Below, one piece after another: positions 35,638 to 44,984 of a stretch of 64,000 bases of DNA. The DNA is from Desulfopila aestuarii DSM 18488 (GTDB lineage: Bacteria > Desulfobacterota > Desulfobulbia > Desulfobulbales > Desulfocapsaceae), in NCBI RefSeq assembly GCF_900143695.1, contig NZ_FRFE01000019.1:1-64000 (forward strand), in the 5' to 3' direction. Position numbers and translations under genes: made by a program. Numbering within the stretch: position 1 is the first letter of the stretch; every line of letters begins with the position of its first letter. The notes beneath the pieces are model-generated. The model was not told the origin of the DNA. It worked only from the letters and a program-made list of their open reading frames with translations, and searched no databases.

Positions 35638-36909
35638 TCAGTCGTCAAAATTCCCTGCGGGACCAGAATTGACAACCAGCGTTTTCGCCCGTTCAATAAT
35701 TTTTTCACGGCTCCAGTCAGCCGCATCCTCGACGCGACCAGCTTTTGGTCCGAGATCATAACTTTTAGCTTTCATGAGCAGGTCTTTGGCAATGGTACCA
35801 GTACCCTCAGCGTTAAATACGTTTACTAAAAGTGTGTAAACAAAGTCCTCAACCCGCTTGGCCATGCGGTCGCGGATTGTTCTTTCCTGAGCGAGAATTT
35901 TGGTCTCGAACGGCAGATTGAGTTTTTTGTAGTCACCGCCCTTGAGGCCCTGTTTGGCGGCGTAGGCTGTCATCTCCGCCCACAGTTCTTCACTTACTCC
36001 CTCACCGGGCAATTTATGGAAATTGCCGTCATCATCGCGGATAGCATTGCCATAATCGTTGACCTCAAGCCCCCAACTTACCATCTGCAGCGCTGTGGCG
36101 ACATTGGCCTTGGTAGTGTATGTGTCACTGGCAATGGCTCGGAGTTTTTCCGAACTGTTGCCGGAAGTTCCATGCTGCGCGCCGGAAACCCTAAACGGCT
36201 CCAATGCTTTATGGATCGAGGCAGTCAGCTCCACCTGAATCCCCTGACCACTGGCCTCAAGTCCATGGGTAGTGCCGTTGTTCAAGGCGATCCAGTCTGC
36301 AGAAATACCGTAGGCGTTTAAACCTTTGATAAGAAATGAAGCATCATCAACGGTGGACAGCCCTTCAGCGCCTTTAATTTCTCCAACCTCAGTCTCAAGC
36401 CCGGCCCAGGAAGGAATCAGGGCGTTCAACTCGATATTGGCCAGCAGGTTTTTGTCATCAGGCATATGTGAGGCATCCACCGCGATCGAGGTAATGCCTG
36501 CATCAAACATTGAGGGGAGCTCTATCTTGGCATAGGGGATATCGGCCTCACTCTTGATCCCGTAATGATCAGCGTGGACCGCAACCGGTACGGTAATCCC
36601 CAATTCATTGCAAAGAGCATCCACCTGTCGGGCAATATTATAAAAATTTACTGGACAATAACCACACTCCGAACGGGCAATTTCGACGATAATGGCTGCA
36701 TCGGCCCTCTGTGCCGCCATAAGAGCGCCGCGAATAACAAGGTGACTCCGGCCGTTGGCCGCAATCGTCATTGCCCGCCCTTTGGCGAACATGGCCCGAT
36801 CGATGACCTTACCACTGACGATCAACGCCTGTGAATGGGGAAAGAGCCTTGCGATATTGGGTGGCCGACCAATCTTCACAACCTTTTTATATTCTTCAGC
36901 AAGAATCAT
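35638..36909 (-). CDS. Class II fructose-bisphosphate aldolase-family protein
   Basis: Zinc-dependent aldolase of 423 residues, cleaving or forming fructose-1,6-bisphosphate. Zinc ligands are in VHADHYG near residue 117, ETEVGEIKG near 178 and SGAQHGTSG near 255; the phosphate-binding NNGT segment is also present. It is longer than the common 300-360 residue enzymes and belongs to the long-chain group often annotated as class II aldolase, so tagatose-type or other specificity is possible. ATG 36909 has GGAGG just upstream. It has its own terminator. Confidence 0.85.
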   Translation of the reverse strand: MILAEEYKKVVKIGRPPNIARLFPHSQALIVSGKVIDRAMFAKGRAMTIAANGRSHLVIRGALMAAQRADAAIIVEIARSECGYCPVNFYNIARQVDALCNELGITVPVAVHADHYGIKSEADIPYAKIELPSMFDAGITSIAVDASHMPDDKNLLANIELNALIPSWAGLETEVGEIKGAEGLSTVDDASFLIKGLNAYGISADWIALNNGTTHGLEASGQGIQVELTASIHKALEPFRVSGAQHGTSGNSSEKLRAIASDTYTTKANVATALQMVSWGLEVNDYGNAIRDDDGNFHKLPGEGVSEELWAEMTAYAAKQGLKGGDYKKLNLPFETKILAQERTIRDRMAKRVEDFVYTLLVNVFNAEGTGTIAKDLLMKAKSYDLGPKAGRVEDAADWSREKIIERAKTLVVNSGPAGNFDD

Positions 36910-37181
36910 GTTCTCCTCCGTTGTTGTCTTCATGTCAGTTGCAGGGACGTTTCACTGCAACACAAAATGACAGACCCACCATAGCAGAACCTTTAGAACG
37001 TACACGTCAAATGAACAGATCAAATAATTGAACTTTGGCCACTCGTCGTTCGTTCTTACCAGGTCAGCGGTGGTTACATATTCTTATGTTATACAGTAAC
37101 TGCAGCTGGAAATCCAGAATCTATAATCGTATTCATGATATTATAATATCTGCATTTTCCAGCAACAGCCTGACATATGAA
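36910..37181. other. Intergenic region upstream of the aldolase gene
   Basis: About 270 AT-rich bases that include an AT-rich palindromic run near 37,125-37,150. It holds the aldolase promoter and the end of tatC. I see no gene. Confidence 0.4.
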
Positions 37182-37957
37182 TCAACCACCCTGAAAGTCG
37201 ACAAACTTTTTCCGGCCAAACAGCCAGACAGCCACCACACTGATCTCATAGAGGATGAGCAGCGGAATCCCCATCATCATCTGGTTGACAACATCTGGAG
37301 TGGGAGTGAGTATGGCAGCAATAATGAAATTAATAAGAATTGCATACTTGCGGTTACGGTTGAGAAAAGATGTATCGACAATACCCGCTTTGGCAAGGAA
37401 AACCATCAGCATCGGCATTTCAAAAATCACCCCAAAGGCTAGCAGAAGCCGTATTGCCAGGGAGAAATATTCGCTCACGGCCGGCAGCGATGTAAGAAAT
37501 TCGTTGTTGTAACCGACAAGAAACCGAAAGGCCGGTGGGAAGACCACTAAATACCCGAAGGCGGTGCCACCAATAAAGCAGAAAGTGGAGAGTAGGCTAA
37601 ACGGCACCAATACCCGTTTTTCGTGCTTATATAGTCCTGGGGCTACAAACCGCCAGATCTGAGAAAAAATCACCGGGCTCGCCAAAAGCAGCCCGCAGAC
37701 GAGGGCAAGCTTTAGATAAAAAAAAACCCTTCCTGGTAGGATGTGAAGATAAGAGAGGTCCCTTCGGGCAGCACTTCGGTCAACGGCTTGAAAAACCAGC
37801 TGCCGATGGGCTTGATAAAGGCGTAGGAGAGACAGAATCCGGCAAAAACGGCAACAAAGGAGACAATCAGGCAGGAGCGCAGCTCTCTGAGGTGTTCAGT
37901 CAGCGCCTGACTTTCAAAACTATCTGGTGTATTGTGTTGATCCATAACATTCCGCAT
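37182..37957 (-). CDS. tatC: Sec-independent translocase TatC, interrupted by a frameshift
   Basis: TatC recognises twin-arginine signal peptides and forms the core of the Tat export complex. The first part (37957-37712) has LTEHLRELRSCLIVSF, the conserved E-H-L-x-E-L-R motif and transmembrane segment 1, then SYQEGFFF. The second part (from about 37735 down) resumes in another frame as YLKLALVCGLLLASPVIF and carries the remaining segments with FALGYLVVFP-like sequence. The break lies in a run of nine T on the coding strand (complement of 37721-37729 with neighbours). One extra T would restore a full-length protein of about 258 residues. The cause may be a sequencing error, a real mutation or slippage. 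No tatA/tatB adjoins. Confidence 0.85.
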
Positions 37958-38064
37958 GCTGAAAAGAGCCCCTTAACAAAGGGGATAAGAAAAACTTCAC
38001 ACTCAATACCACCTGACAGAAGAATTTGCAATGCCCAGCCTTTTTCCCCACGAAATCACCCGCT

Positions 38065-38376
38065 ATGCCATCGAATCCAACAGATGAACAATACGACGAC
38101 TGGGTCGTGTATATGCTCAGGTGCGCCGATGGATCACTCTACACCGGTGTCACCACGAACCTGACCCGCCGATTACGGGAGCATAATGGTACTGCCGCCG
38201 GTGCCCGCTATACCAGAGCACGCCGCCCGGTGCAGCTGGTTCATGTAGAAAAAGCCGCAAACCGTAGCGCTGCCTGTAGGCGGGAATACCAGCTCAAGCA
38301 GCTCAGCCGAACCGAAAAGGAGACATTGATTTCCACCGACAGCGCCTCGCTGACATTCAACACGAAAGAAGTTTAA
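38065..38376 (+). CDS. GIY-YIG nuclease-domain protein, UPF0213/YhbQ family
   Basis: A 103-residue single-domain protein with VVYMLRCADGSLYTGVTTNLTRR. This is the GIY-YIG pattern in the usual YhbQ form, with the catalytic Arg in TTNLTRRLREH. It continues with the family's ARYTRARRPVQLVHVE. It is probably a structure-specific endonuclease of DNA repair, though the role of the family is not firmly known. ATG 38065 is the conventional start; no strong ribosome site is seen. It is divergent from tatC. Confidence 0.85.
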   Translation: MPSNPTDEQYDDWVVYMLRCADGSLYTGVTTNLTRRLREHNGTAAGARYTRARRPVQLVHVEKAANRSAACRREYQLKQLSRTEKETLISTDSASLTFNTKEV

Positions 38377-38444
38377 CTGCTTGAATAATCTCAAATCGTA
38401 TTATACACTTAAGCCAGCCGTGTTATTCGTTAAGACTGTCGTCC

Positions 38445-38469
38445 ATAAAGCTTTGAGGGGAAGCTTTAT
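38445..38469. promoter_or_regulatory. Inverted repeat upstream of the pilR-like gene
   Basis: Arms ATAAAGCTT and AAGCTTTAT are perfect complements around TGAGGGG, 200 bases before the regulator start. Possible operator or transcript structure. Confidence 0.3.
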
Positions 38470-38522
38470 GAAAAGTACAGGAATGAAAAAGATGTAAGCT
38501 CGTTTTGAGTTGATGTTGACTA

Positions 38523-38553
38523 TTTTTTTTCACGCACCGTAGCGTGAAAAAAA
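38523..38553. terminator. Terminator-like hairpin after the GIY-YIG gene
   Basis: TTTTTTTCACGC pairs with GCGTGAAAAAAA around ACCGTA. The GC core is only five pairs, but the A/T ends give a T-tract on the - strand and a stem extension on the +. It lies 147 bases past the GIY-YIG stop. Confidence 0.45.
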
Positions 38554-38607
38554 TGATCGTGACGCCAATACATGCGACTTTTTTTGGCCTCATTTGTCTG
38601 TTTCCTT

Positions 38608-38619
38608 GAGAACGTTCTC
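38608..38619. promoter_or_regulatory. 12-base palindrome before the pilR-like gene
   Basis: GAGAACGTTCTC is a perfect palindrome 50 bases upstream of the regulator ATG, in the position of a repressor or autoregulator site. No second copy was noticed in the window. Confidence 0.35.
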
Positions 38620-38668
38620 GTTAATTTTCCGTATCATCCTTCTCCTGGTTGTTTTGAGGTGAGTAGCT

Positions 38669-40063
38669 ATGTTTCAGATTCTGGTTGTCGATGATGAGCG
38701 CAGTATGCGCGACTTTCTCAAAATCCTGCTCACCAAGGAAGGACATCAGGTTGCGACAGCCCCCAATGGTACGGACGCGCTGGAACATCTTCGCAACAAC
38801 AGTTGCGACCTGGTCATCACCGACATTCGCATGCCAGGCATGAGTGGCCTGGATCTGCTGGAAGCCATCAAGGAAGATTTTTCCGATCTTCCTGTGATCA
38901 TGATTACCGCCTTCGCTTCACCAAACGATGCGGTGCATGCTATGAAATTCGGGGCCTTCGACTATATCAGTAAACCGTTCAACGTTGACGAGATTAAATC
39001 AGTCATCAACTCTGCCATCAAAAAGGGTAGTAATGATGCCAATGCCGGAAAGGTGACCGACACCTTTCCCGGCATCATCGGCCAGAGCCGGGAGATGGTC
39101 AAGATCTTTGATATGATCAGACGGGTTGCCCCCACTCCCGCCAATGTCCTCATCTACGGCGAATCCGGTACCGGCAAGGAGCTGGTTGCTCAAGCCATCC
39201 ATGCCCACAGCAAGGTCGCAGGCAACCCTTTTGTCCCGATCACTTGCAGCGCCATTCCAGAAGAACTGATGGAAAGCGAACTGTTCGGCCATGTCAAAGG
39301 TTCATTCACCGGTGCCATCCATGACAAACTCGGCCTTTTCCAGGTAGCGGACAACGGTACGGCCTTCCTCGACGAAATCGGCGAGCTGACCCCCATTATT
39401 CAAACCAAGCTTCTCAGGGTTCTGCAGGAACGTGAGATCAAACCAGTGGGCGGCAATAAGATTCTCAGCATCAATGTGCGAATCATTGCCGCAACCAACC
39501 GTGTGCTTGAAGATGAAATTACCGCCGGCAGATTCAGAGAAGACCTTTTTTACCGGTTGGCCGTGGTCCCGATCAGGGTTCCGTCCTTAAGAGAACGGAA
39601 AAGTGATGTCCCACTTCTGGTCAACCATTTCCTGGAGAAGTATTCACGTCTTCTGGGCAAGGAGGTACGGGAAATATCCTCTTATGCCATGCAAGTGTTG
39701 ATGAACTATAATTTCCCAGGCAACGTGCGTGAGTTGGAAAATATTATCGAACGAGGTGTGGCTCTCGAAAGCTCCAACATCATCCTTCCGGAAAACCTTA
39801 CCCTACCGGGCTCCACATTAACAGGGAGGCAACATGAACAGACATCACGTGACGGCCATGGGCAACAGGGCGATTTTCTTGCTGTCATAAAGGAAGATGA
39901 ACTCTACGAATTGGGCATGGAAGAGGTAATTACCAACCTCGAGAAAGAGCTTATCTGCCATGCACTCGAAAAGACCAACAACTCCAAGATGCGCGCCGCC
40001 GACCTGCTGCGGATGAGCTTTCGCTCATTCAGGTATAAAGTCAAAAAATACGACATCCAGTAA
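38669..40063 (+). CDS. Sigma-54-dependent response regulator, PilR-like
   Basis: A 464-residue NtrC-family activator. The receiver (residues 1-118) has VVDDE, the phospho-acceptor Asp in LVITDIRMPG near residue 53 and the Lys in ISKPF. The AAA+ domain runs about 140-375. It has Walker A GESGTGKE near 168, a GSFTGA loop near 212 (the family standard is GAFTGA), Walker B FLDEIGEL, and RFREDLFYRL. A C-terminal Fis-type HTH ends ADLLRMSFRSFRYKVKKY. The partner kinase gene starts six bases downstream, so the pair is one operon in regulator-kinase order. The pilR name is likely from the kinase's membrane layout but is not proven; no pilus genes are in the window. Confidence 0.88.
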   Translation: MFQILVVDDERSMRDFLKILLTKEGHQVATAPNGTDALEHLRNNSCDLVITDIRMPGMSGLDLLEAIKEDFSDLPVIMITAFASPNDAVHAMKFGAFDYISKPFNVDEIKSVINSAIKKGSNDANAGKVTDTFPGIIGQSREMVKIFDMIRRVAPTPANVLIYGESGTGKELVAQAIHAHSKVAGNPFVPITCSAIPEELMESELFGHVKGSFTGAIHDKLGLFQVADNGTAFLDEIGELTPIIQTKLLRVLQEREIKPVGGNKILSINVRIIAATNRVLEDEITAGRFREDLFYRLAVVPIRVPSLRERKSDVPLLVNHFLEKYSRLLGKEVREISSYAMQVLMNYNFPGNVRELENIIERGVALESSNIILPENLTLPGSTLTGRQHEQTSRDGHGQQGDFLAVIKEDELYELGMEEVITNLEKELICHALEKTNNSKMRAADLLRMSFRSFRYKVKKYDIQ

Positions 40064-40069
40064 CAGGTC

Positions 40070-41767
40070 ATGAATATATCCTTCCTTCTCCACCGAGCCG
40101 GCCAGACAGAAACCGTCAACCAGATTCTGCGACATCAGCTCCTGTGGCTGCTGCTGCTGCGCGTCGTCCTCTATACCCTTCTCTCCATCGTCAGTTATTT
40201 TTTCGGTGGGGCAAGTTTTGAAGTTATTCTTATGCCGAGGGAGCTGATGATCGGCTTTCTCTTTACAGTCTATCTGGCCTCGATCTCTTCCGCCATCTAT
40301 CTGTTGATGAGTTCGGTATCGCCAAGGACGTTCGGTTTTATCCAAACCTTGCTTGATACCCTGTTTGCGACTCTGCTCATTTATTGCACGGGGATTTCGC
40401 AATCTATCTTCACCTCAGTCTATTTCTTTCCCATCATCGCCGGTGGTCTGCTGCTACCTAGAAAAGGCGGACTCGTGGCAGCTGCGGCAGCCACGCTTCT
40501 CTATGGCGGAATACTCTTTTGTGAGCTGTATGGTATTGTCCCCGATTACCTGGTCAGACTCGGCTATGTCGGCAACAAAGGATTCATGACCTCCCTGAAT
40601 CATTTTTCTGTGCAGGGACTCACCTTTTTCCTGGCCGCCATCCTGAGTGCCCTCTTCAGTCTGCGGGTTAAGTCAACCGAGCTGGCGCTTTCAAAATCAC
40701 TGAAAAATTATGACCGCCTAGCGGTCCTGTACAAGCAAATTTTCGACAACATCGCCACAGGAATTGTGACCATTGACCGCTTTGGCAATATCACCTCGGC
40801 CAATAATGCGGCAATGGAAATAACCGGTTATCCGGCAGATCTCATCATTGGCAGAGAATTTTCCCGCTTTTTTTCTCAGTTGAAACTTTCAGCGCCACGA
40901 ATGCGGCAATCTACTGATTTTGAGCGCGTTGACGGCAAGACGATCCGACTCGGCTACTCCCATGTGGATTTGCGCCATGAAGACGATGGGCGCTCTGGGG
41001 ATTTCGATCACCAGAAGATCGTCACCCTGCGCGACATCAGCGAAATAGAACAGTTGGAGCGCCAGATGCGCCAGGCGGAAAAATTGGCGGCAATCGGGAT
41101 GATGAGCGCTGGTATCGCTCATGATTTTCGCAATCCGCTTACAGCTATTTCCGGCTCTGCCCAGGTGCTTGTCAATGAGTTTTCCCAGGAGGGCAGCGAA
41201 AATCTCATCAACTACGAGCTTGCTGATATCATCCTGCGGGAATCGAACAGAATGATAGATACCATCTCCGACTTCTTGAAATTTTCCCGTCCGGAACTCC
41301 CCAATCGGGAGTGGTTTTCCCTACGGGGATGCCTCAGCGAGGTTATTCAAGTCTCCAAGGCCGCCCCATCCTGGCCGCTGTCTGCCAACATCTCGGTCAA
41401 GTTCTCAGAATCCATTGACATATGGGCCGACCGAAAAATGATGTTCACCGTTCTCAGCCACTTGATCCAAAACGCTCTGGCATTCTGTCCGCCGGGGCGT
41501 GAACTGATTGAAATTGATGCTGATGAAATAAAACTTAGCGACTCAGGGGACACCATCCGCATCACAGTCGTCGACAACGGGCCGGGGGTGACGGAAGAAA
41601 ATAGAGATAAAATTTTCGAGCCATTTTTCACATCCCGGGCCGACGGCACGGGCCTAGGCCTCGCAATCGTGCGACAGATCATCACAGAACATGATGGAGA
41701 GATCACAGTTGACAGCGGCCTGCTGGGCGGCGCGCGATTCAATGTGTATCTGCCGTTGCCATCGTAG
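40070..41767 (+). CDS. PilS-like membrane sensor histidine kinase
   Basis: A 565-residue protein. Residues about 20-200 hold roughly six hydrophobic segments (LLWLLLLRVVLYTLL, LMIGFLFTVYLASI and so on). A PAS domain follows near 220-330 (DRFGNITSANNAAMEITGYPADLIIG). The HisKA H-box is AHDFRNPLTAISGSAQ, with His near residue 353. The HATPase has an N-box HLIQNALAF and G-boxes DNGPGVT and GTGLGLAIV near 500-530. It should phosphorylate the regulator encoded just upstream. The multi-pass N-terminus without a large periplasmic loop is the PilS pattern, sensing a membrane or cytoplasmic signal. Confidence 0.9.
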   Translation: MNISFLLHRAGQTETVNQILRHQLLWLLLLRVVLYTLLSIVSYFFGGASFEVILMPRELMIGFLFTVYLASISSAIYLLMSSVSPRTFGFIQTLLDTLFATLLIYCTGISQSIFTSVYFFPIIAGGLLLPRKGGLVAAAAATLLYGGILFCELYGIVPDYLVRLGYVGNKGFMTSLNHFSVQGLTFFLAAILSALFSLRVKSTELALSKSLKNYDRLAVLYKQIFDNIATGIVTIDRFGNITSANNAAMEITGYPADLIIGREFSRFFSQLKLSAPRMRQSTDFERVDGKTIRLGYSHVDLRHEDDGRSGDFDHQKIVTLRDISEIEQLERQMRQAEKLAAIGMMSAGIAHDFRNPLTAISGSAQVLVNEFSQEGSENLINYELADIILRESNRMIDTISDFLKFSRPELPNREWFSLRGCLSEVIQVSKAAPSWPLSANISVKFSESIDIWADRKMMFTVLSHLIQNALAFCPPGRELIEIDADEIKLSDSGDTIRITVVDNGPGVTEENRDKIFEPFFTSRADGTGLGLAIVRQIITEHDGEITVDSGLLGGARFNVYLPLPS

Positions 41768-41801
41768 CCGGTCCCCGCTCGGAAGTGGTTGTAATCATCC
41801 G

Positions 41802-42461
41802 CTACTCTTTCGCTGATGCAGGCTCTCCTGACCGTTGACTTCCATCTCCTTGGCCATCGATTGCATCCAGCAACCCTTCTTCAAAGCGGATTTCATCACT
41901 CAAAATATGGATCCTACCGGTACCGGTAGGATCCACTCCAATAATTTCACCGGCTAGCCACACTTTTTTCCCCCTTTCCGTCAGCAGGATCTCCGGAAAA
42001 CGGGTTGTGTCGATATCGGTCACAATGGTTGCCCCAAAGCCATCCTCACTGACATCAAACAATACGGTTGCCCGCCCGCCCTCTTCTTTTTGCACCTGGA
42101 AAAAATAGCAGGGCCACATGACACTAAAACCGGCATACTTCTGGTTTTGCTGAGGTAGTTGAGCCTGCCCCAAGTCCCGGATCAGGGTCAGCATCTCTTC
42201 AGCCGTAGGTCGAAGGAAGTAGGATGTGGTGGCGGCCTTACTTGACCTCTTCTGCCCTCCCTCCCCGACCTGTTTAGGCGGGGCGAATGTGACTTTTTCC
42301 GGTATACGGGTGGCCTCCTCTTCAGCTCGCTGACGCATGCCGTGGTCTTTTTGCATTCTGGTGCCGATCACAATCAATAGCAACACGACAATGACCGTCA
42401 AAACGACAATAATCATATCTCGTTTTTGTCGAATTTTATCTTTGATATCAGATAAATTCAT
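41802..42461 (-). CDS. Membrane-anchored hypothetical protein
   Basis: A 219-residue protein with a short charged N-terminus and one transmembrane helix (MIIVVLTVIVVLLLIVIG, near residues 16-33). A soluble region follows with WPCYFFQVQKEEGGRATVLFDVSEDGFGATI, which is beta-rich and reminiscent of a PilZ-like or gate domain but not assignable. ATG 42461 is chosen because GGAGG lies six bases upstream; the frame is open upstream to 42533. It is the last gene of the - strand run after murA, and convergent with the kinase gene (34 bases). Confidence 0.65.
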   Translation of the reverse strand: MNLSDIKDKIRQKRDMIIVVLTVIVVLLLIVIGTRMQKDHGMRQRAEEEATRIPEKVTFAPPKQVGEGGQKRSSKAATTSYFLRPTAEEMLTLIRDLGQAQLPQQNQKYAGFSVMWPCYFFQVQKEEGGRATVLFDVSEDGFGATIVTDIDTTRFPEILLTERGKKVWLAGEIIGVDPTGTGRIHILSDEIRFEEGLLDAIDGQGDGSQRSGEPASAKE

Positions 42462-42792
42462 TATTCCTCCCACCCAGAGCGATGTATATGAAAACCTCTT
42501 CCACTGCGATTTCCTTTTTTGCCCGCTTCTCACATCTCATTATTGCAGATCACAGTAAAACATCCAATATTTCCATATCATTTTCAAACAATCCGGTAGT
42601 CGTAAATGATAATCTTGAAAAAGTCGATCTTACTACACAGAGGATAAAGTATCGGAGAAAAAAACAGGGAGAAGAGAGCTGAAACCCGGCTCACGAGTTT
42701 CCAGGTAGTGCGGAAAACATGACGCGCCAGTCAAAACGACGCGTCAAAGTAGATAAGAAGGAAGCGAAAAATGAAGCAAAATCTGGAAAGTA
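42462..42792. other. Spacer between murA and the hypothetical gene
   Basis: About 330 bases with no gene. It contains an inverted repeat TGACGCG (42720-42726) / CGCGTCA (42740-42746) placed as a weak terminator or operator behind murA, followed on the - strand by TGTTTTCC. Confidence 0.4.
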
Positions 42793-44061
42793 CTATTCCT
42801 GCTCCTTCCACACAGAGCCACCGAGACCTGCCAGCTTTTCCACCAGTTTTTCATAGCCACGCTCCAGATGGTAAATACGGGAAATCTCTGTGCGTCCAGA
42901 AGCGGCAAGACCGGCAATAACAAGCGAAGAGCTAGCTCGCAGATCAGTGGCCATAACCCGTGCGCCACTCAACCCTTCCATGGTCCGCCCTTTCACCATG
43001 GCGGTGTGACCATCGATCTTGATATCGGCGCCAAGTCGCTGCAACTCGGCCACATGCATGAAACGGTTTTCAAAAATGGTTTCGTGTACAACCGACACAC
43101 CGGAGCCAAGCGACATAAGAGCCATGAACTGGGCCTGGAGATCGGTGGGGTAACCGGGATAAGGCATGGTGGTGATATCAACACTTTTCAAAACCCCATT
43201 AGCCGGCTGACGAACGGTGATAGTGGTTTCAGTTTCCTCAATCACCAACCCGGTGGCACGTAATTTTTCAAGCAAGGCCGGAAGATGTACAGGATTGCAG
43301 TGGGTCACCGTCCCTTCACCACCGGTTGCGGCGATAGCGATCAAATACGTTCCGGTCTCAATCCGATCCGGGATAATGGCACAGTTGGCAGGAGAAAGGG
43401 TCTCTACACCATAAATAGTGAGCCGGTCCGTGTCTTTTCCTTCAATCCGTGCACCCATGCCATTCAGCATATCGATGAGATTGCCCACCTCGGGTTCACG
43501 GGCCGCATTTTTCAATACAGTCTTCCCTTCAGCCTGTACCGCCGCCATGAGAAGATTTTCGGTAGCCGTAACAGACGGGATATCAAAATAGATGACATTC
43601 CCTTTCATTCGACCGTCGATAGAAGCATCGACGTAGCCGCCTTCGAGAAGACATTTCACCCCGAGAAGTTCCAGGCCGTTGATGTGAAAGTTGATGGGGC
43701 GGGCACCGATGGCACAGCCACCTGGCAACGATACTTTTGCTCTACCAAGCCGGGCCAGAAGCGGACCCAGCACCAGCACGGAAGCGCGCATGGTCTTGAC
43801 CAGATCGTAAGAAGCCTCTGAATAAATTATATCCGTGGCGTCAATGGTCAGCACATCTTCCTGACGGGAATGTTTCACACCTAAATTTTCCAGAAGTCGC
43901 AACATGGTCCTGGTATCCCGCAAATCTGGGACATTGCGGAGTACATGGGTTCCCGGTGCAAGCAAGGTAGCGGCGATAAGCGGTAACGCCGCATTTTTTG
44001 CACCGCTGATTCGTACCTGCCCCTGCAGCTTTCTTCCGCCTTCGACTATGAGCTTTTCCAT
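42793..44061 (-). CDS. murA: UDP-N-acetylglucosamine 1-carboxyvinyltransferase
   Basis: Transfers enolpyruvate from PEP to UDP-GlcNAc, the first committed step of peptidoglycan synthesis. The 422-residue length fits. [16 protein letters not shown] near residue 19 starts the fold. The active-site loop [11 protein letters not shown] near 112-122 retains the Cys that fosfomycin alkylates. The closing motifs [15 protein letters not shown] near 305 and [14 protein letters not shown] near 370 are also kept. AAGGAAG precedes the ATG. It follows prmC by 18 bases in the rho-rpmE-prfA-prmC-murA order. Confidence 0.97.
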   Translation of the reverse strand: MEKLIVEGGRKLQGQVRISGAKNAALPLIAATLLAPGTHVLRNVPDLRDTRTMLRLLENLGVKHSRQEDVLTIDATDIIYSEASYDLVKTMRASVLVLGPLLARLGRAKVSLPGGCAIGARPINFHINGLELLGVKCLLEGGYVDASIDGRMKGNVIYFDIPSVTATENLLMAAVQAEGKTVLKNAAREPEVGNLIDMLNGMGARIEGKDTDRLTIYGVETLSPANCAIIPDRIETGTYLIAIAATGGEGTVTHCNPVHLPALLEKLRATGLVIEETETTITVRQPANGVLKSVDITTMPYPGYPTDLQAQFMALMSLGSGVSVVHETIFENRFMHVAELQRLGADIKIDGHTAMVKGRTMEGLSGARVMATDLRASSSLVIAGLAASGRTEISRIYHLERGYEKLVEKLAGLGGSVWKEQE

Positions 44062-44079
44062 TCGCTTCCTTTTCGCCTG

Positions 44080-44952
44080 TTATCGTATTCTGGCATGCAG
44101 TACCCTATCGCGGCCTGCATAATCCTTGAGAATCCGTATATCGTAAAAATCACTCAAGCCCACTTGATGGGCAGCAAACATCTCCGCCACCGCCTCCCCC
44201 TGATCATAGCCGATCTCCATAAAAAGTTGACCGTTTGGCGAAAGTATCCGGGGCAAATCATCGCGGATGCGTTGAATAAGATCAAGCCCACGCTCACCTC
44301 CGTCCAGCGCAAGCCATGGTTCATGTTCCCGCACCTCTGGCTCAAGTTCGTTTTCAACGACAGCAGTAGCTATGTAGGGAGGATTGGAAACCACCAGAGA
44401 AAAACTACGATCGTTTCGTAACGCCGATAGAAGATCAGACCGTACCGGCATGACCAATTGGTTCACACCATGCCGCAGACAGTTCTGACCAGTTACAGCA
44501 AGTGCTGCTGCAGAAAGATCAATTGCCACCACCTGCCGTTTGAGTTCAAGTGCCAATATAATGGCAATAACCCCACTCCCGCAACAAAGATCAAGTACCG
44601 CCCCTTGGCCAAACCCCTTACCGGATTTCGACTCTTCAAAAACGGTTTCAAGCAAAAACTCTGTTTCGGGACGCGGGATGAGAACTGAAGGATTGACAAA
44701 AAAGGATTGAGACCAGAATTCCTGTTCGCCAAGAATGTAAGCCAGCGGTTCGCGCTGTTTCCGGCGTTGCAGCAAGCCGACAAACAACTGCTCTGCCCTG
44801 GTCGATACCTCTTCCCTCGCTGCCAGCAAGAGCTGAGTCCGGCTTTTCCCAAGACAGAAGCCAAGCAGAAGATGGACATCACTTGTGCACTCCGGAATAC
44901 CTGCCCCTTTCAGTTCGGTTATCCCGTAGTGTACAAGTTCGGCTGTCTGCAT
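44080..44952 (-). CDS. prmC: Release factor glutamine methyltransferase
   Basis: Methylates the Gln of the GGQ motif in peptide release factors using S-adenosylmethionine. The 290 residues show the N-terminal helical domain with EPLAYILGEQEFW near residue 83, and then motif I VLDLCCGSGVIAIILA near 130. The catalytic SNPPYIAT is near 195. The Gly-rich motif I usually reads DLGTGSG; here it is DLCCGSG, a common variant. It lies 32 bases after prfA, whose product is its substrate. Confidence 0.95.
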   Translation of the reverse strand: MQTAELVHYGITELKGAGIPECTSDVHLLLGFCLGKSRTQLLLAAREEVSTRAEQLFVGLLQRRKQREPLAYILGEQEFWSQSFFVNPSVLIPRPETEFLLETVFEESKSGKGFGQGAVLDLCCGSGVIAIILALELKRQVVAIDLSAAALAVTGQNCLRHGVNQLVMPVRSDLLSALRNDRSFSLVVSNPPYIATAVVENELEPEVREHEPWLALDGGERGLDLIQRIRDDLPRILSPNGQLFMEIGYDQGEAVAEMFAAHQVGLSDFYDIRILKDYAGRDRVLHARIR

Positions 44953-44984
44953 CCTATAAAGAAGAGGGGTCGGTAACCCTCAAA

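Noticed and set aside
38523-38553. Insertion-sequence end
   Set aside because: It is a self-complementary terminator-like hairpin with no transposase nearby and no second copy.
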